Positions 27,239 to 39,368 of a stretch of DNA of 64,000 nucleotides are shown in pieces (position 1 is the first letter of the stretch; each line of letters starts with the position of its first letter). The DNA comes from Datisca glomerata (lineage: Eukaryota; Streptophyta; Magnoliopsida; Cucurbitales; Datiscaceae), in NCBI GenBank assembly GCA_003255025.1, contig QANY01000292.1, positions 62,001 through 126,000 of the forward strand, in the 5' to 3' direction. Position numbers and translations under genes: made by a program. The notes under the pieces were generated by a model, which saw only the letters and a program-made list of their open reading frames with translations, was not told the DNA's origin and ran no database searches.

Positions 27239-27654
27239 ACTTTTGATAGGGGTGTATAGTTTTTTTCCGGACCGGTCGGTTCTTTTGATAAAATAATTAT
27301 AATCGATTCGGTTATTTTTAATAACCGAATTTTTGGTTCGCTTATTTTTTTCAATAACTCTGTAATCGGTTCGAACCGATTACAACTATTTTTTAATATA
27401 TATTTTCTATATTATATTATTAATTTATATTGAGTTGTGTTGAAGTAAAAAAAAAAACCAATTAACCCTAACACTCACCTCGCTCGCGCCTCCTTCCTCT
27501 CGACAACTCTCCCTCAGTCCCTCGTCCACCATTTTCTTTCCTCAGTCCCTCTCGACAACCATCGTCGAGCTCGAAGCTTCCATAGTCTCTCTGTCTCTGT
27601 CTCTTTGAATGTATGTATGGATTCAAACTTAGCTTAGTCTCTCTATCTCTGTCT

Positions 27655-27865
27655 CTTCGAATCGTAGATCTGTTAACAAATTCGCCTACTTCTACTGCGA
27701 TAAGTTCTTCATTTGTTAGCTTCGAATCGTAGATCTGTTAACAAATCCGCCTACTTCTACTGCGATTATTTCTTCATCTGTTAACAAATCACAAATTTTC
27801 TAGCTTCGAATCGTAGATTTGTTAACAAATCCACCTCTGAATCGTAGATCTGTTAACAAATCGTA
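27655..27865. repeat. Tandem repeat in the leader of the hAT element
   Basis: Four imperfect units contain GAATCGTAGATCTGTTAACA followed by AATC. The first two also share CGCCTACTTCTACTGCGAT, giving a period near 70 bases; later units are shortened. The repeat lies between the 5' terminus and the transposase frame. Confidence 0.8.
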
Positions 27866-28420
27866 AGTTTGATGATCCAATTTTTTGAGACTTTTTGAAT
27901 CAAATTTTGATTGTATTCATTTGTGACATCCAAATTTACTCTAAGTTTATATAGTCTCTATGTCTCTGTAAATGAGTTATGTGGATAAAGATAGAACATA
28001 CAAAGTTTCTCTTGTTCATCATTGCATGTAAGGTATACAATTTATTCATTCAGAGCATGTACGTATCTTGGTTTTGTATCACAATTTCTATTGTTCATCA
28101 CTGCTAATTTACTATCTTAAACTGATGCATATTATGCAAGCAGTGATGCCTTACCCACTTTGTGAACCATTTACTGGTCCAAGTTTTCTTGAAATCCTGG
28201 ATTAAATAACTGAACTGAATGATTGTGTGATGCTAGTGTAAGTAACCCTAGAGCCTCTTTGATGTCAATGTATATCTAGTTTACCTCTATTATGTTGTTA
28301 TTAGTTTGTAACTGAATTAAAACTTGCTTTTCTCTTTGCTTTGTAAATGAGTTGTGTAGATAAATGAGTTTTGCAAATGAGTTATGTGGATGAGTTCTAA
28401 AGTGTCTTTCATTACTGTAG

Positions 28421-30546
28421 ATGTTTGCAAATCCTGATCCGCATAATTCTACCTCAACTGATGCTCCCAATGACAAATTGAATGATTTGATTGCTTCAAG
28501 GCCACCGATTGCTAAAGGTAATGCTAAAGGTAAAAGACAAGAAAAAGAGACCTTTGAAGTTTGGAGTCATCTTGTTAGAAATAATAATGAGGACAATGAT
28601 GAGGAGACAACCACTTGTAAACATTGTAAGCGTGTTTTAACATGTCCTACTGCTAATGGTACTTCTAATATGTGGACACACTTGAAAAGGTGTAAGAAGA
28701 ATCCTGATAGATTTGTGGACTCAAAATAAAAGACTTTGGTTTTTACTATTGTTAGTAGTAATGAGGGAGGTGACAACAATAATTCATTAACTGTTTCTAG
28801 CTTTAGTGTAGAGCAGTGTAGGTCAATGCTTGCTAAGATGATCATCAAGGATGAATTGTCTTTTAAAGTTGTAGAGGGTGAAGGATTTCGCGAGTTTTGT
28901 AGGTCAATGCAACCTAAGTTTAGTGTTCCTTCTCGGACAACTGTGGCTAAAGATTGTTTCAAATTGTACATGCTTGAGAAGGTAAATTTGAGAAAAATAT
29001 TGTCGTCCAAAAATCAGAGGGTATGTCTTACCACTGATACATGGACTTCAATGCAAAATCTCAATTACATGGTTCTCACTACACACTTTATTGATAAGAA
29101 TTGGAGTTTGCATAAAAGGATTATCAACTTTTGTCCAATTCCTAATCATAAGGAGGAGTCCATTGCTTTGGCCATTGAAAATTGTTTGCTTGAATGAGGT
29201 CTTGAACGGGTTTTCACAATCCCAGTGGATAATGCTAGCTCCAATGATAATGCAATTTCTTATTTGAAAAAGAGTATAAGAAATTAGAATGGGTTGGTGT
29301 TAAATGGTGAGTTCATGCATGTTAGGTGTTGTGCTCACATTATGAACCTTATTGTCATGATGGTTTGAAGGATATTCATGAGTCCATCACCAAAATTTGT
29401 AATGTTGTGAAATATATGAGGTATTCTCCTGCTAGGTTTAAGAGATTTAGGACTTGTATTGAGGCAGCTAAAATAGCTTCGAGTAGTCTTGTGACCCTAG
29501 ATGTTCCTACTAGATGGAACTCCACTTATTTGATGTTAGAGGCGGCTGAAAAGTATCAAAAAGTTTTTGAGAAGCTTGAAGAACAAGATGCATAGTATTC
29601 TTTGGAGCTTATTGGAGATGGAATTCCAAATGATGAGGATTGGGACAATGCCTGTGTGTTTATCAAGTTTTTGAAGATTTTTTATGAAATAACTATTAGG
29701 ATTTCTAGATCTTTGTATGTGACGTCAAATAGTTATTTTCATGAAGTTGGCTTGGTATAGAACTTGATTCGAAAGCATTCTAAGGATGTTGATTATCGTT
29801 TGAGAGAAACGACAAGTTCTATGAAAGCCAAATTTGATAAATATTGGAGAAGTCAAGAAAAAAATCAATTTTTTGTTGTATGTTGCTATTGTGCTTGATC
29901 CTTGATGGAAAATCAGATTAGTTAATTGTTGCTATGATCTTATTTATGACTCTGAGCTTGCTGTTGATTTGAAAAAAAAATTGGATGCTACTTTGGAGAG
30001 AATGTACGATGAATACAAAGGTAAGCTTATAGTTAGTCAACCTAAAAATGAGATGTGGGCCAATCATCAAAATCAGTAGACGTCCGAGTTGAGGATGATC
30101 AAGGTGATATTGTTTTGGCCTCAATATTTTCAAAACAGATGTATAAGGTTGGTAACTCGCATAGTAAGTCAGAGATTGATAGGTACTTGTCTGAGCCTAA
30201 TGAAAAACATGATGTTGATTTTGACATTCTCAATTGGTGGAAGGTAAACTTTTCGAGATTTGAGGTCCTTAGTAATATGGCAAGAGATGTCTTGGCAATT
30301 CCCATCTTCGCAGTCATCTATGAGTCTGCCTTTAGTACCAGTGGCTATATAATAGATCCATTTCGCAGTGCATTGGTTTCTAAGACAGTTGAAGCTATCA
30401 TTTGTGCACAGAATTGGCTTCTAAGTAAACCAATGCAAGTGGATTTTAATGAATCATTTAATGAGATAGTGTCAACTGAACAAGGTAACGCATTTATAAT
30501 TTACAATATTGTTTTTCATATTATTATATATCTTTTAATACTATAA
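28421..30546 (+). pseudogene. hAT transposase (BED finger, RNase H-like core, hATC), broken
   Basis: The transposase would cut and paste the element. The N-terminal BED zinc finger is at 28555-28700 (CKHCKRVL, then H and C in WTHLKRCKKN). The catalytic region follows: CLTTDTWTSMQNLNYM near 29030, PVDNASSNDNAI near 29220, VRCCAHIMNL near 29320. DVPTRWNSTYLMLEAA lies near 29500. A DUF4413-like part with MKAKFDKYW is near 29820. The C-terminal dimerisation domain (30250-30425) has LSNMARDVLAIP, ESAFSTSGYIIDPFR and AQNWL. In-frame stops at about 28727 and 29195, further stops near 29285, 29593 and 29758, and frame shifts make it inactive. It is Ac/Tag1-like in organisation. Confidence 0.85.
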
Positions 30547-31177
30547 TGTGGTAATTATTTATTCTTTCATGCTTCCTTTAATAGAATGTGTGAACGTGAT
30601 GGAAGAGTCCCAGTCTACAATAACAACGATATAACAGACTTGAAGGTGTTGATGCTGGCAGACATGAATGTGTTCAGTTTGTAGTTTTTTTTATTTTAGA
30701 TTATGAATATGGGCATGAAGTTTGCTGCTTGTTATGGATGTTGTAAACTTTTCATTTTATACTATTGGACTTTAATTATTGTAACATGCTGCTGAAATTT
30801 TGTTGGATAATTGGATTTAGTAGTATTAAAAAAATGGAGGTTAGTGTATGGAGTAATGAAAATTATATATTTGATTATTGATTTATTGATGTTTTAAGTT
30901 TAAAATTCTTACTGTTTCAAGAAGTTTTACAAGTGCAGCCGAACCGGTTATAAGTAACCAAACTGAACTGATTACTTTGGTTATATTCGATTCGGTTCGG
31001 ATGGTTACACAGGTTTAGCTCGGTTCGGTTATATAGGTAACCAATGAATTCAGTTCGATTACAAAAACGCCTTACTAACCTACCGAACTGAACCGTGCAC
31101 ACCCCTACCTTTTGACTCAGCTTATAAGCTGCTGTTTATGACTTATAGAATAAATAAGTAGATAGTTTATTTTAAGA

Positions 31178-32910
31178 GGACGTTTGGTACAGTTTATTCA
31201 AATAAGCTGCTGTAATTTTTTCACTTAAATATTTTTTAATTTGTTCACATCACCAAAATTACCCCTATCTTTTTCAAAAAAAACAACATGAACATACTTC
31301 TATTTTTCAAGGTAAATTATTTACTAATCATTCATTACTGACCCAACCTCGGCCCCTTATCGACCCGGCCCAACCTGACCCCAGCACCAACCTGAAACCG
31401 GCACCGGCCATTGTTGGTGAATTCGCGTATAATACGCATATTATACATGAACTTTTGATTTTCCGTACTTTAAAGTCCGTCCCAGAATTATTCTAAAAAT
31501 ATGGAATAATTCACATATTTTTACCCAAAACGTATAAAAAGCGTATAATACGGAAGTTGTATAAACTGGGTAAAAACTACGCCATCATACCATGGTGCTT
31601 TCTTTTCATTTTTTACCTTTTATAATGCATTTTGTTTTTATTTTTCTTTTATTATGCATTTTTTCTTTTCTTTTCTTTTACTATGTATTTTTATTTTTTA
31701 TTAAAAAGTATTTTAGCTTTTCTAATTGTATAATAGTAAGTATTCTAGTTTTCTAATTATTTTATAAGGACAAACATTTTAATAGTACAAGAAAAGAAAT
31801 TCTACTTCAATATTTTAATCTTGGATTAAAATACTTATAATTTAATTTTTCACCATTTCTCCCCAACAAACCCTAACTCAAGGAATATTTTGACTATTTC
31901 TCTCTGGGTATTTCTTACCCCTTTCCTCTGATCTGTTATTCTTTGTTCCCAAATCATATTTTGACTTTTTCTCTCAATGAATATTAACGGTGGAGTTCGG
32001 CCTTGATTGTGGGTAAGGTTTCCTCTATGTTACAACCATTTTTCTGAAGGAGATTGTAGAATTTCCCCATAGAAGAGGCTCTGTTGACCTGCAATGTCGA
32101 GTATTTGGCGATCCAAAGCCAAATCAAGTGTGAGAGGAAGGAAACGATTGACGAGAGGGAGGCCATTATTTTATAGCAAATACGAAAAAGATTTCAAAAT
32201 GATTAAATTGAGAGAGAATCCGAAAAGAAAAAGAATCGAGAAATCTCAAAACTCATCAATAAAAATGTGATGCACAAAAATCCGAAACTAATGAAAGAAA
32301 CTAACTATTAAATAGAAGATTGTAACGCTTTCCCTAAGGGAAGGCAACAAAGAATTTCTCGCACAAAACAGTGTAATCGTATGTTTGTAATTCGTATTTT
32401 TTTATGTCTAAATTTTTAAAACAAAAACGTATAATATACGTTTAATACCCGTACCTGAATTATTACGTATTATGTATTATTGACAAACAAATTATCGAAT
32501 GTTTGACCGTTTAATATCCTTATTATACTTGTCAAATAATACTCATATTTTTGTCGTCCCTGAATTAACTAACTATGATCCTGACCCTGACCTTGACCCC
32601 CACCCCGACCCCTGCCCCAACCCCGACCCTGGCTTCGACCTTTCCCGACCCAACCCCATCGCGACCTCGACCTTGACCCCGACCCGACCCGACATCAATT
32701 TGTTACAGGGTTAATAATTAGATTAATGATTTAAAAAATATGGATATTAAAGAGATTAGTTAAATGTAAACTATATCATTAGGAGGGATACTAAAGTAAT
32801 TTCAAGTAAAATAATTTAATTATTAATTTATTTATCACACCCAAATATTAATTTGACATAAGCAATAGCTTAAAGTTTATTAAAATAAGCTATGTCAAAC
32901 ATTTTAGTTT
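31178..32910. mobile_element. Possible non-autonomous DNA element (MITE-like ends)
   Basis: The left text GTTTGGTACAGTTTATTCAA with AATAAGCTG, and the inverse of the right text near 32855-32905 (GTTTGACATAGCTTATTTTA then ATAAAC), resemble each other as inverted ends. No protein is encoded. Target-site duplications could not be fixed. Inside are several copies of GTATAATAC and a CCNGAC-rich repeat. This is a weak call. Confidence 0.3.
32577..32696. repeat. Degenerate hexanucleotide repeat of the CCCGAC / CCTGAC type
   Basis: About 20 imperfect units of six bases (CCTGAC, CCCGAC, CCTTGAC) form a cytosine-rich tract. One frame reads as Asp-Pro repeats (DPDPDLDPHPDPCPNPDP). A shorter related tract is at 31345-31410. 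This is a simple sequence repeat, not a gene. Confidence 0.75.
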
Positions 32911-33789
32911 ATAGATTAAAACTAAACTTAAATAAATCATAAATATACTGGATTTGTCTATACTACCCTATACTATAATGAAGATATATACATGAGAAAA
33001 GTACACGGATATTCCCTGAGGTTTGTCTAAAGGACACAGACCACTCCTGTAGTTTCAGAAAGGACACAAACTTACATTGACATTTTATTTTGTGAAAAAA
33101 AAATCCAGAAACATTAATTTTCTTACTAACAACGTTAATTTTTTTTAAAATATCAAGAATGTCCTTAATTAACCCTTTCGCTAATGAGTTTTGGGTTATA
33201 TCAAACCACCCTTTTTATATGACTCGAGTCTGGGTGTTTGAGTCTTAGATACGGGTGCACGGATCTCGAATAAGAGTCGAGTTGTAAGGTTATTTTGATC
33301 ATTTCATTATAAAATATGATTATTTTTAATAGGTTAAACCTATTTATCATTTTTAAAACTCTAGGGGTGGTTATGTTTTTTTTTATGTAAATCTGAAGGA
33401 TGGCTGTATAATTTTCCCTAAATATTTATACGAATAATGAGATGATGTAATTGTAATCAAATTCTGATACAGATCTTAATCTAATAACGCAGAAAAAATT
33501 ATATTATATATTCATTGTATATTACAAGAAAATGCCAATGCTTAATGACCATGACCCCGCTATCAGTATTCTAATCCCCATCTCTCTCTTTCCCCCATCA
33601 ATATTCCCGATTCCTTCTTACCCCTTTGGATTTGGATTCTTTCATCTCCTCTCTCTCTCCTTCTTAATACAAGCATGCACAAACACAAATTACCCTTAAT
33701 TCTATGTTTATGAATTTCTGTGCTTTTTAGCAGAATCAATTTAGTTATTATCATCAAAGCGATTGTAATCTTTAATCGCTCTTGGAGAT
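32911..33789. promoter_or_regulatory. Intergenic DNA and presumed promoter / 5' UTR of SPX4
   Basis: No coding frame is supported on the plus strand. The last 250 bases have CT-rich blocks (CATCTCCTCTCTCTCTCC near 33645) typical of plant leaders. No phosphate-response P1BS box (GNATATNC) was found by eye in this stretch, but a full search was not possible. Confidence 0.4.
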
Positions 33790-36150
33790 ATGAAATTTGG
33801 GAAGGAATTCACGATCCATCTGGAGCAGACCCTACCGGAGTGGAGGGACAAGTTTCTCTGCTATAAGCCCCTTAAGAAGCTCCTAAAAAACTTCCCCAAC
33901 ACACTCACCGCTATTTCTTCACCATCTGCTGATCCTTCCCTTAATTTTCTTCCAACTCATCAACGCCCCATAGCAGATGGCGCCGCCGGTGCTAGTTCCT
34001 CTGCTTCAGTTGGTGGGCAGTATGAGATTGGCAGCCGTAGCTTGGTGGACCTCCAAGATTGGTTCGTTAGGATACTGAATGAAGAGTTGGAGAAGTTCAA
34101 CGACTTTTACGTTGATAAAGAGGAAGAGTTTGTGATTCGGTTTCAGGTTGTTGATTTTGGCTACTACTTCTTGAATTGGCAATAAGGTCATTCTTTGTAT
34201 GAATTGAATGTTTTTGTATATGAGTATTTAGCTATTGATTATTATTCAATTTGGGTATCTCCTGATTTGTCTTTTCTTAATTGGAGGGTCATATATTTGT
34301 TTTTGGAGTTTTGAAAGGATTAGTTCAACGATTTCTAGGTTGGTAGGGAAGAAGAGTTTGTTATTCATTCTGTTTCGGGTTTTTGATTTTGACCGTTTCT
34401 TCTTGAATTGGCAGTGGCATGAATATTGATATTTGTATGAATATGATATTTATGTATATATGAAACCCTAAATTCAATTTGTTTATGAACTGATCTTACT
34501 GTTTTTTGGTAAGTATGAACTGATCTTACTGTTCTTGCTGGGAGGATCATATTTTAGTTTTATGGATGTTAAGGAGGGCATGGTGGTTCTGTTCCTTTGT
34601 TTTCTTTTTTCATTTCAACCATGAAGGCGGAGTGTGTGGGAAACATTGTAGCAATGCCAAATGCTAATGTGTTGTGACAATTCAGTGAAAAAAGAAGGAA
34701 AAGAACAACTAATCTTCCGAATATGATTCAGGTAGTAGATGTGGACCAAGATTTTACGATATAAGAAAAAGGTTAAGTTAACAGTTTTGTAGGATCAAGC
34801 GTTTATCGTTGAATTAAAAGCTATAGCTGCTATAGCTGGTAGTTAAGGCACAATTTTATTTCCCTTATTTAGTTCAAACACCTACGCTCAGGTTTCGACT
34901 GTGAATTGACCTTACTAGTCCTCCGTAATGTGGCAAGATGCTGGCTCACCTTCCAACAAGTTTAATATTGAAAACTTCTCAAGGATAGATATTCTTTGTC
35001 ATAATCAAGGCTGAGCAAGAGGGAAGACTTCAGGAATTATGATGAAGGAAAGTGATTTCTTGTACTCATCTGTCATTTAGAGAACCTTAGAGAACCTGGG
35101 CAATGGATGTAGAAATGATATAAAATGGTCTAGAGATGATCTACCATGAGAATTGAAAGAGTATGAGGTAACATGGGGGTGGGGGTTTCAGTGTACTGTG
35201 TATCCGCAAAAGGTTTGAAATTGGAGGAGAGTAATACATCCTCATTAGTCTAGAATTTAACAGTTTATGTGATATTCACTCATTGCAAAATCAATAAGCT
35301 GTTATTTATGTTGTATTTTATATCTAGAATGTAAATTCAACCAGCACCATTACAAATTGCGATTTTAGATATAATGGAAAGTCTCAAATGGTTCTTATGG
35401 GCTTTTCAACAGGAGCTGAAGCAAAGAATAGAGCATGTTAAAGAAAATAGCTGGAGGGCTGAGTTTCTTACGTCGGAGAGTGAATTCAGTGAAGAAATGA
35501 TGGTCATACGTAGAGACTTTGTCTCCATACATGGAGAGATGGTGCTTCTTAAAAATTATAGCTCTCTCAATTTTGCAGGTAAAACAGCATATTACTTGTT
35601 CTCTTCTACATATAAATCTGGTTATTCATCTCTGAAACTGTTTCCTTTTTTCCACTTCAAAGGGCTTATCAAAATTCTGAAGAAGTATGATAAACGAACC
35701 GGTGGAGTGTTGCAGCTACCTTTCACACAACTCGCTGTTCGTCAGCCTTTCTTTACTACAGAGTCTCTTACAAGGCTAGTTCGCGAATGTGAAGCAAATC
35801 TAGAGTTGCTCTTCCCCCTGGAAGCAGAAGTCATTGAATCTACACCCACTCAAACAGACTCGAATCCACCACCAAACATGGCAAATATCTCACCCGGGGG
35901 TACACCTTCAAATCTTGGGGAGGATACAATGTACTTATATCGTAGCACTCTGGCGGCTATGAAAGCCATTAGTGGCCTTCAAAAGGAGAGCTCAACAAAT
36001 AATCCGTTGTCATTTTCATCACTGTTTAGAAGGAACCAGGATAATGAGAGTACTGGTGCTGTGACAGATGAAAACTCTGCTGCAAGTTCTAGTTCAGCCT
36101 CCTTGCATGATGAGGCAGGAGATGATGAAGAAGATGCCCATTCTGTATGA
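33790..36150 (+). CDS. SPX4: SPX domain-containing protein 4
   Basis: SPX proteins bind inositol pyrophosphates when phosphate is ample and then hold PHR transcription factors away from phosphate-starvation genes; SPX4 does so largely in the cytosol. Exons are 33790-34146, 35413-35578 and 35663-36150, with GT-AG sites and matching phases, giving 336 residues. The SPX domain fills the first half: MKFGKEF start, LPEWRDKFLCYKPLKKLLK, LNEELEKFNDFYVDKEEEFV, GEMVLLKNYSSLNFAG, and LIKILKKYDKRTGG with the basic ligand-binding surface. A FFTTESLTRLV segment and a tail with STLAAMKAISGLQKESST and NPLSFSSL identify SPX4 rather than SPX1-3. Intron 1 is 1.27 kb and intron 2 only 84 nt. The frame is intact. 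The gene converges on the PHO1-family gene at 39653-43089, another SPX-domain protein. Confidence 0.95.
34310..34425 (+). repeat. Decayed copy of the SPX4 exon 1 end inside intron 1
   Basis: This part of intron 1 resembles 34085-34190, which spans the end of exon 1 and the start of intron 1. Shared stretches are AGTTCAACGA, GAAGAGTTTGT, TTTTTGATTTTG-like text and CTTCTTGAATTGGCA. It has many changes and no usable donor. It looks like an old local duplication within the gene. Confidence 0.65.
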
Positions 36151-36338
36151 CAATTTTGCCTTCTTTTCTTTCTGATTGTTTTTAGTCTATTTCCTGACTT
36201 TTCTTTTCTTTTTCCTTTTTCTCTGTGTAAAATTTTGATTTTGAGAAAGAGGTCTATGATTGTGTACAACCAGATAGTCATATGAATAAGATACTTGTTA
36301 ATCTACATCTACCCCAATGAGCAATTTATTGAATAGTA

Positions 36339-36478
36339 TTAATTGAGATGAAAAGAATTGACATATATATACAAAGTTAAGAAACTATGATCCCTATAAT
36401 TAAGTTAATTACTATACAATTAGGATCCCTAAAATAAAGTAATTAACAGTTAGTATTATCTTGTAATATTCTGTAACA
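36339..36478 (-). repeat. 3' LTR of the Copia element
   Basis: It begins on the minus strand with TGTTACAGAATATTAC, directly after the polypurine tract, and contains GTATATATATG as a probable TATA box. Its first 110 bases match LTR-like copies starting at 38572 and 39368; after that the copies diverge. The far end is a guess based on an AATAG motif shared with the flank of the other copies. Confidence 0.55.
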
Positions 36479-36490
36479 CTCCCCCTCAAG
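36479..36490 (-). other. Polypurine tract of the Copia element
   Basis: The minus strand reads TTGAGGGGGAG immediately before the LTR start TGTTACAG. This is the position and composition of a plus-strand primer of Copia elements. Confidence 0.75.
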
Positions 36491-38572
36491 CTGGAGCATA
36501 GATATTAATCATGCCCAGCTTGTTACAAAGATAATCAACTCAAACCCCATTTAGAGCTTTCGTGAAGATATCCCCTAATTATTCTCCAGTCTTTACATAC
36601 CCTGTAAAAATCAAACCTTGCTGAATTTTCTCACGAACAAGGTGACAATCAATTTCAATGTGCATAGTTTGCATATGAAATACAGGATTAGATGCAATAT
36701 GAAGGGCAGTTTGGTTGTCACACCACAATTTTGCTGATGTTGAAGTTTTAAGACCTACTTCAGTGAAGAGTTGGTATATCCACATTATCTCACACACAGA
36801 CTGTGTCATAACCCTATATTCTGACTCTGCACTGGAGTTTGACATAACTCTCTACTTCTTACTCTTCCATGAGACCAGATTTCCTCCAAAGAAAACACAA
36901 TAACCTGAAGTTGATCTTCTATCTATTTTGGAACCTGCCCAATCTGCATCTGAAAAACATTCAATATGAGTGTGTCCATGATTTGCATATAAAATACCAC
37001 GTCCAGACGCTTTTTTCACATAACACAAAATCTGTTATAACGCTGCCCAAATGAACTGTTGGGGATGACATAAACTGACTAACAACACTGACAGAATATG
37101 CAATATCTAGACGAGTCACTGTAAGATAATTCAGCTTTCCAACCAATCTTCTATATCTCTCAAGATCTTCCATTAGTTCTCCATCTCTTGTAAGGTGCAA
37201 GTGAGGAGACATTAGAGTACTACAAGGCTTTGCCCCAAATTTTCCAGTCTCAGTTATTAAGTCAAGAACATATTTTTTCTGAGATAAAAAAAAATACCCT
37301 TTTTACTCCTTCTGACTTCAACACCCAAGAAATACTTTAGCATCCCTAAGTCTTTTGTGTTAAACTGAGTATAAAGGAAAGACTTAATAGATGAGATTCA
37401 TGCACTATCACTTCCAGTAATTACAATAGCATCCACATACACAACTAAAAGAATGATACTAGCTTTCGATTGTTTGTAGAACATAGAATGGTCAGATTTT
37501 CTCTTAATCATGCAGAACTTTTCAACAACCTGACTAAATTTCCCAAACCCTGTCATATGATCTGTGGCACCAGAATCAATGGCCCATTTGGAGAATGAGG
37601 AAAGAAGACACGTATTTGGTTTACCAGAATCAGCAATAGCAGTGACAGCGGGAGATGAATGCTTTAGTGATTCTTGATATTGTGAGAACTTGTCAAATTC
37701 ACCGGCAGAAATAAGAACCGATTTCTCAGGAGCGTCATTAGTGAACGCAATGTGTGCCAAGTGAATTTTTGAACTGAAGCTTTCTACACTCAAACTCTGT
37801 ATGTCCTGGCTTATGACAATATCGACACACAATGCCGCCAGATTCATGTGTTCGAGTTTCAAACTCGTGTGAGCCACCTCATTTGTTTCCTCAGCGCATA
37901 ATTATTATTTTGACTTACCAAAACACCACTGAGTTGAATCGAAGGGGTACCTTCTGCACGGTACCTTCTGCACGGAGTACTTGACTAAATACGTCTTGTA
38001 AAGAGGATATCTCAGAACCAAAAAGAATTTGAGATTTAGCAGTCTCAAAGTCAAAGGGAAGGTCAGCCAAGAAACTCATGATGGCCATTTGCGCTCGTTG
38101 GTGTTACTGAACCTTGACATTAGGACTAAAAGGCAACAACATATTAAGCTCCTCATACGTCTTTTTAAACTCCGTAAAATAATTCGTAAGAGATTGATCT
38201 TGTTTTTCCACACGGTAAAACGCTTTGCAAACCTCAAAAATACGAAGGAGGTTCCATTTTCCAGAGTACAAGAATTTCAAGTAATCCATCAGTTCTTTAA
38301 CAAATTCACAATGATTAATCAAGCCAATTATCTCACATCAATAGAATTCTGAATCTACAGGAACAAGCAAGCATCCTCTCTGGGTCATGTCTTCCTTCAA
38401 TCACCTTGAGGAGGATCATCAGTCAAACAAGCCAGCGCGCATGCAAAGCTAGAAAAAACTATCTTAGGAAACTACATAATTAGGATCTCTATAATTAAGC
38501 TAATTACTATACAATTAGGATCCCTAAAATAAGTAATTAACAGCTAGTATTATCCTGTAACATTCTGTAACA

Positions 38573-39368
38573 AATAGTTGAAATTCTCCAGTCTTCACAT
38601 ACCCTATATTCTGACTCTGCACTGGAATTTGACATAACGCTCTGCTTCTTACTCTTCCATGAGACCAAATTTCATCCAAGGAAAACACAATAACCTGAAG
38701 TGGATCTTCTATCTATTTTGGAACCTGCCCAATCTGCATCTGAAAAACATTCAATATGAGTGTGTCCATGATTTGCATACAAGATACCACGTCCAGACGC
38801 TTTTTTCACATAACACAAAATCTGTTATAACGCTGCCCAAATGAACTGTTGGGGATGACATAAACTGACTAACAACACTGACAGAATATGCAATATCTAG
38901 ACGAGTTACTGTAAGATAATTCAGCTTTCCAACCAATCTTCTATATCTCTCAAGATCTTCCATTAGTTCTCCATCTCTTGTAAGGTGCAAGTGAGGAGAC
39001 ATTGGAGTACTACAAGGCTTTGCCCCAAATTTTCCAGTCTCAGTTATTAAGTCAAGAACATATTTTTTCTGAGATAAAAAAATACCCTTTTTACTCCTTC
39101 TAACTTCAACACCCAAGAAATACTTTAGCACCTTACAAGAGAATTCTGAATCTACAGGAACAAGTAAGCATCCTCTCTGGGTCATGTCTTCCTCCAATCA
39201 CCTTGAGGAGGATCATCAGTCAAACAAGCCAGCGCGCACGCAAAGCTAGAAAAACTATCTTAGGAAACTACATAATTAGGATCCCTATAATTAAGCTAAT
39301 TTCTATACAATTAGGATCCCTAAAATAAGTAATTAACAGCTAGTATTATCCTGTAACATTCTGTAACA
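38573..39368 (-). mobile_element. Second, shorter Copia copy, tandem to the first
   Basis: This copy starts with the same LTR text (39368 downward) and the same leader, which reads MTQRGCLLVPVDSEF near 39185. The leader joins directly to the end of reverse transcriptase (CKVLKYFLGVEV) instead of gag. The part from about 39137 to 38603 is nearly identical to 37340-36811. Relative to the first copy it also lacks about 205 bases corresponding to 36607-36810. It then runs into the LTR of the first copy. Such joins point to recombination between copies rather than a new insertion. Confidence 0.7.

Larger units (their letters stand above)
27247..31107 (+). mobile_element. hAT-family DNA transposon, 3.86 kb, decayed
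   Basis: The termini are TAGGGGTGTATAG on the left and the inverse of TAGGGGTGTGCACGG on the right. They are flanked by an 8-bp duplication, ACTTTTGA (27239-27246) and CCTTTTGA (31108-31115), with one mismatch. Eight bases is the hAT signature. Many short motifs related to GGTTCGG and TAACCGAA lie inside both ends (27290-27380 and 30945-31090), as expected for transposase-binding subterminal repeats. A broken hAT transposase lies between. Confidence 0.85.
36339..38572 (-). mobile_element. Ty1/Copia element with internal deletion
   Basis: Read on the minus strand: LTR start TGTTACAGAATG at 38572, leader, gag (38390-37900), zinc knuckle CRYCHKPGHTEFEC near 37830, protease motif WAIDSGATDHMTG near 37570, a jump into the end of reverse transcriptase (VVYVDAIVITG near 37430, LKYFLGVEV near 37330), RT tail, Copia-type RNase H (SNSSAESEYR, WCDNQTALHIA, HIEIDCHLVRE; 36845-36590), polypurine tract, 3' LTR. 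Integrase and most of reverse transcriptase are missing. YVDA replaces the catalytic YVDD. The left limit of the 3' LTR near 36339 is uncertain. Confidence 0.8.

Noticed and set aside
32577..32696. Interstitial telomere
   Set aside because: The unit is CCCGAC/CCTGAC, not the plant telomere unit CCCTAAA.
32499..32714. A 71-codon frame with Asp-Pro repeats
   Set aside because: It is a translation of a hexanucleotide simple repeat, with no start context or homology.
36715..36903. A plus-strand frame across the Copia RNase H
   Set aside because: It is the antisense shadow of a well-supported RNase H motif set on the minus strand.
38029..38352. A 107-codon plus-strand frame in the Copia element
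   Set aside because: It is exactly antisense to the Copia gag frame, which has clear family motifs.
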